From Vibrio sp. 99-70-13A1 (GTDB lineage Bacteria; Pseudomonadota; Gammaproteobacteria; Enterobacterales; Vibrionaceae), in NCBI RefSeq assembly GCF_013114625.1, contig NZ_VTXD01000017.1, positions 1 to 64,000 of the forward strand: a stretch of DNA of 64,000 bases. The letters run 5' to 3'. Below are positions 42,602 through 51,080 of this stretch, piece by piece. Each line of letters starts with the position of its first letter. Within the stretch, counting starts at the first letter, position 1. Position numbers and translations under genes: made by a program. A model generated the notes under the pieces. The model was given only the letters and a program-made list of their open reading frames with translations, made no database searches and was not told the DNA's origin.

Positions 42602-45600
42602 ATGCATTTGAATCAAGGACGAGTGGCTAAGAAGGTCTTTACACTGAGTACCTTAACAGCATCGTGTCTTATGGCTTTTAATAGTTATGCAGCGGTTGAC
42701 TGTACAACGTTAGAAACATGGGATTCATCGGTTGTTTATACTGGTGGTGATCAAGTCGCTCATAATAATACGGCTTATAAAGCTAACTATTGGAATCAGA
42801 ATAACGATCCTAGCCAATTTTCTGGTGATTATGCTCAGTGGAAAGTGGTAGATGTGTGTTCTGGCGGTGGCGTTGTTGAAAATGAAATTCCAACCGTAGC
42901 ATTAACTTCTCCAAGTTCAACGGCTGTCATTGCTGAAGGTGAGACGGTTCTACTCAGTGCAAATGCATTAGATAGCGACGGTACAGTTGCATCGGTTAGC
43001 TTTTCTGTTGACGGTGTAGTCGTAGCTACTGCAACGCAAGCACCATATGAAGCGGCTTGGGTCGCATCTTCTGGTTCGCATACCATTTCTGTTACCGCGT
43101 TAGATAATGAAGGGGCTACTAGCCTTGTTAATAGCGTATCAGTAACCATCGATTCAACACTTCCAGTCAATGAATTGCCAGTTGTTTCACTATCGGTATC
43201 GGCTTCATCAGTTGATGTGGGTGGAGTTGTGACGTTAACGGCGGCTGCTTCTGATTCTGATGGCACAGTTGATAAGGTTGATTTCTATGTAGCGGGTACT
43301 CTAGTTGGTACTGCGGCCACTGCTCCTTACGCGTTAGACTTTACAGCGACAGCTGCTGGATCTTTGTCTGTATACGCGAAAGTGACGGATAATTTAGGTG
43401 CCACTGCTGATTCAACGCCAGTTGCACTTACAGTGATTGGAGAGCCAGTTGCGAATAACTGTCGCCCTGATGGACTTTACCAAACCGAAGGTGTGAGCGT
43501 TCCTTACTGTACAATTTACGATGAAGAAGGTCGTGAAAAAATGGGTGTTGATCACCCACGTCGTGTGATTGGTTACTTTACTAGCTGGCGCTCAGGGGAT
43601 GATCCGCAAGCGGCATACCTAGTGAATGATATTCCTTGGGAACAATTAACGCACATTAACTACGCTTTCGTGAGTATTGGTGCCGACGGTAAAGTGAATG
43701 TTGGTGATGTAAATGATCCTAACAATGCGGCTGTTGGTAAAGAATGGCCTGGTATTGAAGTTGATCCTGCTCTTGGATTTAAAGGTCACTTCGGCGCATT
43801 AGCAACGGCTAAGAAGAAGCACGGTGTTAAAACACTGATTTCAATTGGTGGTTGGGCTGAAACAGGTGGTCACTTTGCGACAGACGGCAGCCGAGTAGCC
43901 GATGGTGGTTTCTACACCATGACAACCAATGCTGATGGCTCTATTAATCATCAAGGTATTGAAACATTTGCTACTTCAGCCGTTGAAATGCTTCGCAAAT
44001 ACCAATTTGATGGTTTAGATATCGATTATGAATATCCGACCTCAATGGCTGGTGCTGGTAACCCTTACGACAAAGACTTCATGGAACCACGTCGTCAATA
44101 CTTGTGGGCTTCTTACCAAGTATTAATGAAAGTATTACGTGAAAAATTAGATGCTGCGTCTGCTCAAGATGGCACTCACTACATGCTAACTATTGCAGCA
44201 CCATCATCAGGTTACTTACTACGTGGCATGGAAACCTTTGATGTTACTAAGTACCTCGATTATGTAAACATCATGTCTTACGACTTGCACGGTGCTTGGA
44301 ATGATCATGTAGGTCACAATGCTGCGCTATTTGATACAGGTAAAGATTCTGAATTAGCACAGTGGAATGTCTATGGTACGGCAGCTTACGGCGGTATTGG
44401 TTACCTAAATACAGACTGGGCATACCATTACTTCAGAGGTTCAATGCCTGCTGGTCGTATTAATATTGGTGTTCCTTACTATACTCGTGGCTGGCAAGGT
44501 GTGACAGGTGGCGAAAACGGTCTATGGGGCCGCGCGGCTCTTCCGAACCAAGCCGAATGTTCTGCCGGTACTGGTGAAGGTGAGAAGAATAACTGTGGTC
44601 ATGGTGCGGTTGGTATCGATAACATGTGGCACGACACCGATCCAAAAGGTAATGAAATGGGCGCGGGTTCAAACCCAATGTGGCATGCGAAGAACCTAGA
44701 GAAAGGTATTTGGGGATCGTATGCTGACGCGTATAAACTTGATCCTGTGAACGATCCAACGGATGTTCTTAAAGGTACGTATACTCGTAACTACGACAGT
44801 GTGGCAGTTGCCCCTTGGCTATGGAATGCAGAGAAAGGCGTATTCCTTTCAACAGAAGATAAACAGTCTATCGATGTTAAAGCAGACTATGTTATCGACA
44901 AGGAAATCGGCGGCATCATGTTCTGGGAGCTTGCAGGCGACTATAACTGTTATGTACTAGATGCAAATGGCCAACGAACTTCAATTGATACGACTGAACA
45001 AGCGTGTACAAGTGGTAATGGTGAATTCCACATGGGTAATACCATGACTAAAGCCATTTACGATAAGTTTAAGTCAGCAACTCCTTACGGAAACAAAGTC
45101 GCGACAGGTGTACTACCGACTGAAGCTTTGGATATTTCGGTATCAGTTGGCGGATTTAAAGTAGGTGACCAAAACTACCCAATCAATCCAAAAATTACGT
45201 TTACCAACAACACTGGTCAAGCATTGCCTGGTGGCACTGAATTCCAATTCGATATTCCAGTATCAGCTCCGGATAATGCTAAAGATCAATCTGGTGGCGG
45301 TCTTCAAGTTATTGCTTCTGGGCATACACGTGCAGACAATATTGGTGGCTTAGACGGAACCATGCACCGAGTAGCCTTCACACTTCCAGCTTGGAAAGAA
45401 CTGCCTGCTGGTGGCGTATACGAGCTTGATATGGTTTATTACCTGCCAATTTCTGGTCCTGCAAATTATGCAGTAAACGTGAACGGCGTGGATTATGCGT
45501 TTAAGTTTGAGCAACCAGATTTACCACTAGGTGATATTTCAGGTGGTAATGGTGGTAACCCTGGTGATGGGAATACAAATCCGGGTACATGTGACACTGC

Positions 45601-45766
45601 TGGTATTGTGACTTACCCTGACTTGCCGCAAAAAGACTGGGCGGGTAACCCAAGCCATGCAAATACTGGTGACCAAGTGATACATAACAATGTTATCTAC
45701 AAAGCTAACTGGTGGACGAGTTCTGTTCCAGGAAGTGATGGTAGTTGGACAAAAGTGTGTTCATAG
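42602..45766 (+). CDS. Secreted GH18 chitinase with two CBM5/12 modules
   Basis: Secreted endochitinase of 1,054 residues. Domains in order: signal peptide (to about 31, SYAAVDC); a CBM5/12 chitin-binding module (31-82, with [19 protein letters not shown]); two Ig-like domains (about 93-185 and 190-278); the GH18 barrel (about 310-830) with the motif [10 protein letters not shown], catalytic Glu477 and the assisting Asp475; a ChiC-type C-terminal domain (about 845-975); a Gly/Asn linker; and a second CBM5/12 (about 995-1054). Binding modules at both ends suggest action on crystalline chitin. It is monocistronic with a strong terminator. AAGGA precedes the ATG. Export is presumably by type II secretion, which is family knowledge. 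Confidence 0.93.
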   Translation: MHLNQGRVAKKVFTLSTLTASCLMAFNSYAAVDCTTLETWDSSVVYTGGDQVAHNNTAYKANYWNQNNDPSQFSGDYAQWKVVDVCSGGGVVENEIPTVALTSPSSTAVIAEGETVLLSANALDSDGTVASVSFSVDGVVVATATQAPYEAAWVASSGSHTISVTALDNEGATSLVNSVSVTIDSTLPVNELPVVSLSVSASSVDVGGVVTLTAAASDSDGTVDKVDFYVAGTLVGTAATAPYALDFTATAAGSLSVYAKVTDNLGATADSTPVALTVIGEPVANNCRPDGLYQTEGVSVPYCTIYDEEGREKMGVDHPRRVIGYFTSWRSGDDPQAAYLVNDIPWEQLTHINYAFVSIGADGKVNVGDVNDPNNAAVGKEWPGIEVDPALGFKGHFGALATAKKKHGVKTLISIGGWAETGGHFATDGSRVADGGFYTMTTNADGSINHQGIETFATSAVEMLRKYQFDGLDIDYEYPTSMAGAGNPYDKDFMEPRRQYLWASYQVLMKVLREKLDAASAQDGTHYMLTIAAPSSGYLLRGMETFDVTKYLDYVNIMSYDLHGAWNDHVGHNAALFDTGKDSELAQWNVYGTAAYGGIGYLNTDWAYHYFRGSMPAGRINIGVPYYTRGWQGVTGGENGLWGRAALPNQAECSAGTGEGEKNNCGHGAVGIDNMWHDTDPKGNEMGAGSNPMWHAKNLEKGIWGSYADAYKLDPVNDPTDVLKGTYTRNYDSVAVAPWLWNAEKGVFLSTEDKQSIDVKADYVIDKEIGGIMFWELAGDYNCYVLDANGQRTSIDTTEQACTSGNGEFHMGNTMTKAIYDKFKSATPYGNKVATGVLPTEALDISVSVGGFKVGDQNYPINPKITFTNNTGQALPGGTEFQFDIPVSAPDNAKDQSGGGLQVIASGHTRADNIGGLDGTMHRVAFTLPAWKELPAGGVYELDMVYYLPISGPANYAVNVNGVDYAFKFEQPDLPLGDISGGNGGNPGDGNTNPGTCDTAGIVTYPDLPQKDWAGNPSHANTGDQVIHNNVIYKANWWTSSVPGSDGSWTKVCS

Positions 45767-45871
45767 CTAAAGCATGAGCAAAACTTGTTTTAACGAAGCT
45801 TGTTCATAAATAAAGTTTGTGAAATGGTATGTAAATAATGTTTGATGCTTAAACTTATGAGTACTTAAACG

Positions 45872-45901
45872 AAAAAACCGCCCTAACTTAGGGCGGTTTT
45901 T
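45872..45901. terminator. Bidirectional terminator
   Basis: A stem of about 11 bp (AACCGCCCTAA against TTAGGGCGGTT) with A-run on the left and T-run on the right lies between the convergent chitinase and small membrane protein genes. Confidence 0.92.
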
Positions 45902-45920
45902 AATAATATGTGATGAATGA

Positions 45921-46175
45921 CTAAGCTTTCGCTTCTTTCATTGATTCAGCTTTTTTTTCTTTTTGCATTTTGGTTAGGAAGTAAACATTAACGCAAGCAA
46001 TGAATGCATTCGTTACTACAACCGGCCATGCTTCAATCATAAGTCCGTATGCTGTGAACAGTCCACAACCAACAAAGTTAAGAACACGTAAGCGTACGAT
46101 GTCTTTCATTGTTAGTGAGATAGCTACCATAATTGAAGCTGCGTAACCTAAAATTTCAACCATATTGAATTCCAT
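45921..46175 (-). CDS. Small inner-membrane protein (YgjV-like)
   Basis: Membrane protein of 84 residues with three hydrophobic segments: VEILGYAASIMVAISLTM, VLNFVGCGLFTAYGLMIEAW and VVVTNAFIACVNVYFLTKM, ending in a Lys/Glu-rich tail. The pattern of short paired helices and the GYxAS opening resembles the YgjV-type small inner-membrane proteins, which have no assigned function. GAGGAT seven bases before the ATG at 46175 sets the start; the frame extends to 46229 without further support. It is monocistronic and convergent with the chitinase. Confidence 0.72.
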   Translation of the reverse strand: MEFNMVEILGYAASIMVAISLTMKDIVRLRVLNFVGCGLFTAYGLMIEAWPVVVTNAFIACVNVYFLTKMQKEKKAESMKEAKA

Positions 46176-46442
46176 TATTTGATCCTCTAATTTTGCCGAT
46201 TGTCTGTCGGTACCAATCCTTCTCATCATGAGATTATTGAGGTAGCTCCGTGCCTCGAATGGTATGGTTATGTTTAATTGATAAGAACTATAACAAGGCT
46301 AAATGTGTGATGAAACCCCCAAAACGGGCATAAGTGAAGGTTAGCGATTACGCAAACGTTTAATAAGTTTCCACTGTTAATAATTACCGGATATGTTGGT
46401 AAACAGAATTCATATATATCAGAAAAAAAGCAAGGATAGCTT

Positions 46443-47081
46443 ATGTTTATTGAAAGTGAAAAACCGTTAAAGGGAAGTATATTGAAAAGTAATGTATGGA
46501 AATTGAAACGATTAAAACCTGGAATGTACAAGAGTCTTATTTTAGGTGGTTTATCATTAAGCTTATTAGCTTGTACTACAGTAGAAAAACCAAGAGTGAA
46601 TGATTATGGGGTTGTGACGAGTGGTGATTTCACATTTATGGAGAAAGGCATCAAAACTTATTCATGGCACTCAAAATCAAACAAGGCTTATCTTTCTAGT
46701 AAATACAATCAAACTCAAGTGACAGACTTAGTTCGTCAATCCATTCAACAAGAGTTATCGGCACATGGTTTTCAATTGAAAGCCAATAATGCGGTTGGCG
46801 ATATGATTGTTGGCTTTGGTTTGACTGAAGAGTCAATCCTGAGTGATGAACAAATATACGAAGCGATAAAATTGTCTACGGGCGTTCCATTTTATGATGG
46901 CGATGGAAAGCTTGCTGAAAAAGGTTCTATGTATATCTTCTTCATGGTTCCTAATAATGCAGCCCCTCAATGGCAAGCGTTTGCACAAGCTGCACTTAAA
47001 GATGGAAATGAAATTGGAGAGACAAAAAATCGATTGGATCATTTCATTCAAAAATTATTTAAAACCTTGCCACATATCTAA
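46443..47081 (+). CDS. DUF4136-like lipoprotein
   Basis: Predicted lipoprotein of up to 212 residues. The lipobox LSLLAC follows a hydrophobic stretch, so the mature protein would be anchored by Cys45 (numbering from 46443). The mature part (FTFMEKGIKTYSWHSK, LVRQSIQQELSAHGFQL, GDMIVGFGL) follows the DUF4136 pattern, a family of unknown role that often sits in the periplasmic face of a membrane. AAGGA with good spacing favours the ATG at 46443, which leaves an unusually long, basic n-region; an inner ATG at 46524 gives a normal signal peptide but has a poor ribosome site. Confidence 0.7.
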   Translation: MFIESEKPLKGSILKSNVWKLKRLKPGMYKSLILGGLSLSLLACTTVEKPRVNDYGVVTSGDFTFMEKGIKTYSWHSKSNKAYLSSKYNQTQVTDLVRQSIQQELSAHGFQLKANNAVGDMIVGFGLTEESILSDEQIYEAIKLSTGVPFYDGDGKLAEKGSMYIFFMVPNNAAPQWQAFAQAALKDGNEIGETKNRLDHFIQKLFKTLPHI

Positions 47082-47116
47082 GCCACTATTAACTTTTAAA
47101 TTCCTATCCACCGAAG

Positions 47117-47263
47117 CTAGATATTCAACGGATCAAAGCGCTTAATTTTTTGATCGCCTTCACTGGCTTTCAGTGATATGGGTATTCTAGCGATACTAAC
47201 ACCTTGCATTCTTAGAGCAGAAATCATAAACCTTTCATTCTCAGTGAGGTGTTTATATTTCAT
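47117..47263 (-). pseudogene. N-terminal remnant of an IS30-family transposase
   Basis: The minus-strand frame translates to 48 residues starting MKYKHLTENERFMISALRMQ and running into GVSIARIPI. The opening matches the N-terminal helix-turn-helix of IS30 transposases (YxxLTxxERyxI, then G-x-S-x-x-x-I-A). Similarity ends there: the expected RxxSTISRE segment is replaced and the frame stops soon after. The catalytic part is absent, so this is a dead fragment, a trace of past insertion in this small lipoprotein cluster. Confidence 0.65.
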
Positions 47264-47481
47264 TTTTTTTACTTCTTAGCGGGAGCAAACTTTATGATTA
47301 TTGCACCTTACTGTCATTATGTTCAGAGGTGCCGTACTTAGAGTTTGAATTCAATAGTTGTATGAATGTTAATGGTGCGCCGTTCCATTAACTGGCTGTT
47401 TTTATAGCTATTTTTTGTGTTTATCTGATCTACTTCAATGTTCCGCATTACAAAATTGTATTTTTATTCGATAGAAATATC

Positions 47482-47504
47482 ATTGTAATTTATATAATTA
47501 CAAT
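47482..47504. promoter_or_regulatory. Perfect palindrome at a lipoprotein gene start
   Basis: ATTGTAATT (47482-47490) pairs with AATTACAAT (47496-47504) around TATAT. It ends at the first possible start codon of the next gene and could act as an operator or as an mRNA hairpin hiding the start. Confidence 0.5.
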
Positions 47505-47514
47505 GAGTTATCAA

Positions 47515-47907
47515 ATGAAAGTAATACTTCCTTGCATGCTTTTGGCTATGTCCTTAGTTGGTTGTGCGAGTACAGGTCCCCAAAAAGATTACGTCTATAT
47601 ACCTAATCAAATATCAGACCCTTTAAAAGGTAATATGAATAAGCTGGCTGATGAACTAAGTAAAGAACAAAATTTAGTCGCAGAATTTGTAGAAGAACAG
47701 ACATTATTAAAAATCGAAATAAGGGCAGGGCGCGACTCTCGTTTTGCTTGGGGAGTACCTAGGAACGACCTTTATGAGCAACTATGTTTTAGTGATGACG
47801 GATTCTATAAAGCAATCCGTGAAGCAGGTATTGGTGTTGAATACACATTGATCGATGAATCGAGCAAGCAAGAATTTGGCCCATGGAATGCTGCTGCTTG
47901 TTTATAG
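47515..47907 (+). CDS. Small predicted lipoprotein, unknown function
   Basis: I do not recognise this protein of 130 residues. The start MKVILPCMLLAMSLVGCAST at 47515 gives a signal peptide with the lipobox SLVGC; an ATG at 47503 would add four residues and lies inside a palindrome. The mature part is mixed alpha/beta, with ELSKEQNLVAEFVEEQTLLKIEIRAG and two further cysteines (QLCFSDDG and the C-terminal AACL). It shares no visible similarity with the lipoproteins on either side. The gene has its own promoter region and probably a hairpin terminator. Confidence 0.6.
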   Translation: MKVILPCMLLAMSLVGCASTGPQKDYVYIPNQISDPLKGNMNKLADELSKEQNLVAEFVEEQTLLKIEIRAGRDSRFAWGVPRNDLYEQLCFSDDGFYKAIREAGIGVEYTLIDESSKQEFGPWNAAACL

Positions 47908-48220
47908 TTTAGCTGATCTAACACGTACATATTTAATGTGCGTGTTTGTAGTTTATAACTCATCTATCAATATTGGGGTTATGGCTTATCCATATTAGGA
48001 AATCATATCAATTATAAATTGTAATCATCAGATAGAAATGTGTAAGACAGATTCATAACACTTGGTATTTCAGTTTAGTTCAGGTCAGTTTTGTACTTAT
48101 GGTACATGGACTCATTAGAATGAAAGAATTACTCACTATTTACGTGTAGTAAAGCCTCTGAGTAAGATCTTACATTATTCAATAATAAGAAATTTAGTAG
48201 TATAAGAATTAGGATAAAAA
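47908..48220. other. Intergenic region with one hairpin
   Basis: ACACGTACAT (47921-47930) and ATGTGCGTGT (47936-47945) can pair with one mismatch and are followed by TTG, a weak terminator for the lipoprotein gene. Nothing else is seen. Confidence 0.45.
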
Positions 48221-48619
48221 GTGAAGTACTTTATAGCAGCAGTTTTAGCTCTTTCGATTATGGGATGCTCTAAGAGCAGATATCCGAATCAACTATCAGT
48301 GGATATTGTGACTGAAAAATTACATGAAAATGGACCTAATATTTTTTGCGACCAGCCTGGATATTCAGCATGTTTCGACATAACTCAAACACAATGTTTA
48401 ACTGACATGACTGATATTTCTACCAGTTGTATAAAAAAATTAGATAGCAAGTTTGGGAAAACATCAGTGAATAACATGGATGAGTATGCCAAGCATTATT
48501 CAGCATGTGTTGTTACGGAGCACTTCTTTCAATACATGGATACCATTGATGGGGTAGCTAGCTGTGTACAAGATTTGAACTATGATGAAAAACAAGGCAT
48601 GCGTTCATTATTCAAATAG
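48221..48619 (+). CDS. Small cysteine-rich predicted lipoprotein, unknown function
   Basis: I do not recognise this protein of 132 residues. It starts with GTG, six bases after AGGA. The signal peptide MKYFIAAVLALSIMGCSKS has the lipobox SIMGC. The mature part holds six further cysteines (FCDQPGYSAC, TQCL, TSC, SACVV, ASCV), an even number that suggests disulfides and hence an oxidising compartment. It is helical elsewhere. No homology to its neighbours is visible; the gene stands alone. Confidence 0.6.
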   Translation: MKYFIAAVLALSIMGCSKSRYPNQLSVDIVTEKLHENGPNIFCDQPGYSACFDITQTQCLTDMTDISTSCIKKLDSKFGKTSVNNMDEYAKHYSACVVTEHFFQYMDTIDGVASCVQDLNYDEKQGMRSLFK

Positions 48620-49024
48620 CATAATGACCCACCTTCAGAGAACATCATTTTTTTATGCCTTTTTAGGCGAGTTAAAACTGGCAGGTCTTAGAACATAGCG
48701 GGACAAGGCTTTGAACAAAGTTTGAAGAATTAAACTACTACAGAACTTCTGTGTTATATGCGACATCGAAGTTCGCTTGGTCAATCTTTTTATATCATCC
48801 TTCCGCATTTTTATTAGTCCAATTGCCTGCTTAAATAGCAGTTCATAATGCATCCGGTTTTTGACGACTCGAACGGTTTTTTAAACTGTTTTTAGTAAGA
48901 CTTTCATCAGTTTAACTCGAGTAAGTCATAGTGCTTATTTATAGATGAACAACTAAGCCTATAACGAGCTATTTGGTGAGAATGTAGCTTGCTTGGGGTT
49001 CTTTTTATAGCTTGATTAATATCA
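48620..49024. other. Intergenic region, no gene supported
   Basis: A 66-codon minus-strand frame (48653-48853) lacks a ribosome site and recognisable features, so I do not call it. The stretch may be decayed sequence like that around the IS30 remnant. Confidence 0.5.
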
Positions 49025-50023
49025 ATGCCGACCAAACACTTGCATAAATGCGCAAGCGTGAGTGTTGTCTGCGTCTCTTATCACTTGTTAGAGATTCCAA
49101 TTGTGGATGATAAATTAGTTATTGCGTTAAATGAGTTTTTTTATGTGGCTAAAGGTTTAGTCCTTATCATTGCTGTTGTATCTGTATTGACGGGTATAAT
49201 GCGAGAATATATTCCTCAAGATAAACTCCAAGCTACCCTCACAAAACATGACAAATGGGGAACATTACTAGGTGCTCTCTTTGGAATGCTTACACCATTT
49301 TGCAGCGCAGCTGTTGTTCCTGTAACTATGGCAATAGCATCAATGGGAGCATCACTTGGTACGGTAATGAGTTTCATCATTTCAGCACCATTATGTAACT
49401 TCATCGTACTGGCTATGGTTTACGCAGCTTTTGGTTTAAAGATCACCGTGGTTTACTTCTTAATAACTTTTAGCGCGGCGGTTATTGGCGGTTATTTGAT
49501 TTCTAAATCTCCTTGGAGAAACGAAATTAAACGTGATGGTGAACTTGAAGACACTAAAGGTAAAAGCTGTGGCTCTGAAAAGATGAATACCTGCGGTGGT
49601 GTTCCTTCCTCAGCTTCAAGAATGCGTAATGCGATGGGCGGGGCATGGGCTTTATTTAAGCGTATTATCCCATATGTGTTATTGGGCGCGGCAATAAGTG
49701 GTTTTTCTGCGGCTTACTTGCCTGCTGATCTTGTTGAGAAATATGTTGGTGGCGATAGTTTTGAGTCGATAGTGATTGCTTCACTTATTGGTATTCCACT
49801 CTATCTGCGTATTGAGATGGTAATTCCTTTGCTTAACGTATTGATAGCGAAAGGAATGGGCTTAGGTGCTGCGTTAGCACTAATTATTGGCGGTACTGGT
49901 GCAAGTTTGCCTGAAATCGCGTTAGTATCAGCTGTTCTTAAAAGAAAAGCAGTGATAGCGTTTGTAGGAATAGTCTTAACGACTGCCATTACAGGCGGTG
50001 CTATTTTCCAATACGTGCTGTAG
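49025..50023 (+). CDS. COG0701/ArsP-like permease
   Basis: Integral membrane permease of up to 332 residues in the DUF318/COG0701 group, whose characterised member ArsP exports trivalent organoarsenicals. About eight helices are visible, with the conserved block GALFGMLTPFCSAAVVPVTMA and SAPLCNFIVLA (first half) and GIPLYLRIEMVIPLLNVLIAKGMGLGAALALIIGGTGAS (second half). A cytosolic loop holds CGSEKMNTCGG, two cysteines that could bind metal. No ribosome site precedes ATG 49025; GTG 49103 (giving MDDKLVIALNEFF) is a sensible alternative. An ArsR gene follows closely, supporting metal- or metalloid-linked export. Confidence 0.82.
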   Translation: MPTKHLHKCASVSVVCVSYHLLEIPIVDDKLVIALNEFFYVAKGLVLIIAVVSVLTGIMREYIPQDKLQATLTKHDKWGTLLGALFGMLTPFCSAAVVPVTMAIASMGASLGTVMSFIISAPLCNFIVLAMVYAAFGLKITVVYFLITFSAAVIGGYLISKSPWRNEIKRDGELEDTKGKSCGSEKMNTCGGVPSSASRMRNAMGGAWALFKRIIPYVLLGAAISGFSAAYLPADLVEKYVGGDSFESIVIASLIGIPLYLRIEMVIPLLNVLIAKGMGLGAALALIIGGTGASLPEIALVSAVLKRKAVIAFVGIVLTTAITGGAIFQYVL

Positions 50024-50076
50024 AAATTTTGCGCCACTCGATTTGAGTGGCGCTATTAGTTGAAAAGGTAAACACC

Positions 50077-50469
50077 ATGATGGATGAAAAATATATTGAT
50101 GCGTTAAAAGCGTTATCGGAACCAAACCGATTACGATTGTTTTGGCTTTTTTTGCATGTAGATGAATGCATGGCAGTGGCTGAAGCTATGGATATCATTG
50201 GTGAAACTCAGTACAACGTTTCTCGTAATTTGAAAATGTTATATAAAGCAGGGCTGCTTAACCACGAGAAGAAAGGTAAGTGGGTGTTCTATACCTTAAA
50301 AGAGCAAACTGCACCACACTGTAAAGCTCTAGTTGATTCAGTGAGATACTTACCAGAAGACGACTTCAAAGAAGTTGTTAGGCGTTGCCTGATTCGTTTA
50401 TCAATGAGAATTGATGGCGAGTGTGTTGTCGGTCCTGATAGTGAAATGTGGCACAGTAAAATTAAGTAG
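50077..50469 (+). CDS. ArsR/SmtB family regulator without the classical cysteine site
   Basis: Winged-helix regulator of about 131 residues. The start at 50077 (MMDEKYIDALKALSEPNRLRLFWLFL) has AAGG eight bases upstream. Recognition helix: ETQYNVSRNLKMLYKAGLLNHEKKGKWVFYTL. The ELCVCDL metal site of arsenic/cadmium sensors is replaced by DECMAVAE, with a single Cys; other possible ligands are Cys and His in the C-terminus (GECVVGPDSEMWHSK). It starts 53 bases after the permease stop, so the two form an operon. Sensor ligand uncertain. Confidence 0.85.
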   Translation: MMDEKYIDALKALSEPNRLRLFWLFLHVDECMAVAEAMDIIGETQYNVSRNLKMLYKAGLLNHEKKGKWVFYTLKEQTAPHCKALVDSVRYLPEDDFKEVVRRCLIRLSMRIDGECVVGPDSEMWHSKIK

Positions 50470-50471
50470 TA

Positions 50472-50924
50472 ATGGGTATGAATACATACAATAAACAGGA
50501 ATTGGATGCTGTTTTAGAGTAACATAAGTTGTGGTTGGAGGGCAAAGGAGGTTATCGAGCCGACTTAGGATACGCAAATTTAAGCCAGCTTGATCTTCAA
50601 GGTGTCGACCTCCGCAGAGCGAATTTGACTAGAACTAATTTCAGCAATAGTAACTTGTCTGGTGCAGATATGAGCGATGCTGATATTACTTACGCGAATT
50701 TCCAGAATGCTTGTCTAGACCATGCTATTTTCCAAGATTCTGATTTGCGTAATGCCAATATGAGTCATGCGCAAATGTTCAATGTAGATTTATTGCGAGC
50801 AGATTTGTATCACACTGATTTTAGTCATGCTTGTATCAATGCAAGCATACTCAATCCTCCGAACCTGGACCAGGCGATAATAACCTTACGAGATACTAAA
50901 AAGTTAAGTTGCCTTTCGCTTTAA
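50472..50924 (+). pseudogene. Pentapeptide-repeat protein gene interrupted by an early stop
   Basis: From ATG 50472 the frame reads GMNTYNKQELDAVLE and then meets TAA at codon 17 (50520-50522); it continues in frame as HKLWLEGKGGYRADL and then about 17 pentapeptide repeats (ANLTRTNFSNSNLSGADMSD and so on) to 50924. Pentapeptide proteins commonly have a Q, E or K before HKLWLE, and CAA to TAA is a single change, so the gene looks newly broken. A TTG at 50529 might restart translation and yield a 131-residue repeat protein. It starts two bases after the ArsR stop, as the third gene of that operon. The repeats form a right-handed beta-helix; the function is unknown. Confidence 0.7.
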
Positions 50925-51080
50925 AAAGCTTATGTATAAGGCATCTTTAGCGTTTGGTCTATTTCATATCTAATTCACAATTTTGAATGAAGATTAGGTG
51001 ACAAGGCAGATACTTGAATGCCCCTTGCGGGGCGTATTGCACTTCAAACGTTTTACTAACCTTAATCTAAAAATCCAGGG

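Larger units (their letters stand above)
47082..47514. other. Intergenic region holding an IS30-type remnant
   Basis: Apart from the transposase fragment at 47117-47263 and the palindrome at 47482-47504, I see no gene in this stretch. Confidence 0.6.

Noticed and set aside
48653..48853. 66-codon minus-strand frame in the gap before the permease gene
   Set aside because: No ribosome site, no family features and a composition like decayed DNA; treated as intergenic.
51020..51033. GCCCC/GGGGC hairpin after the HD-GYP gene as a terminator
   Set aside because: The stem is only five pairs and no T-run follows on either strand; not strong enough to call.
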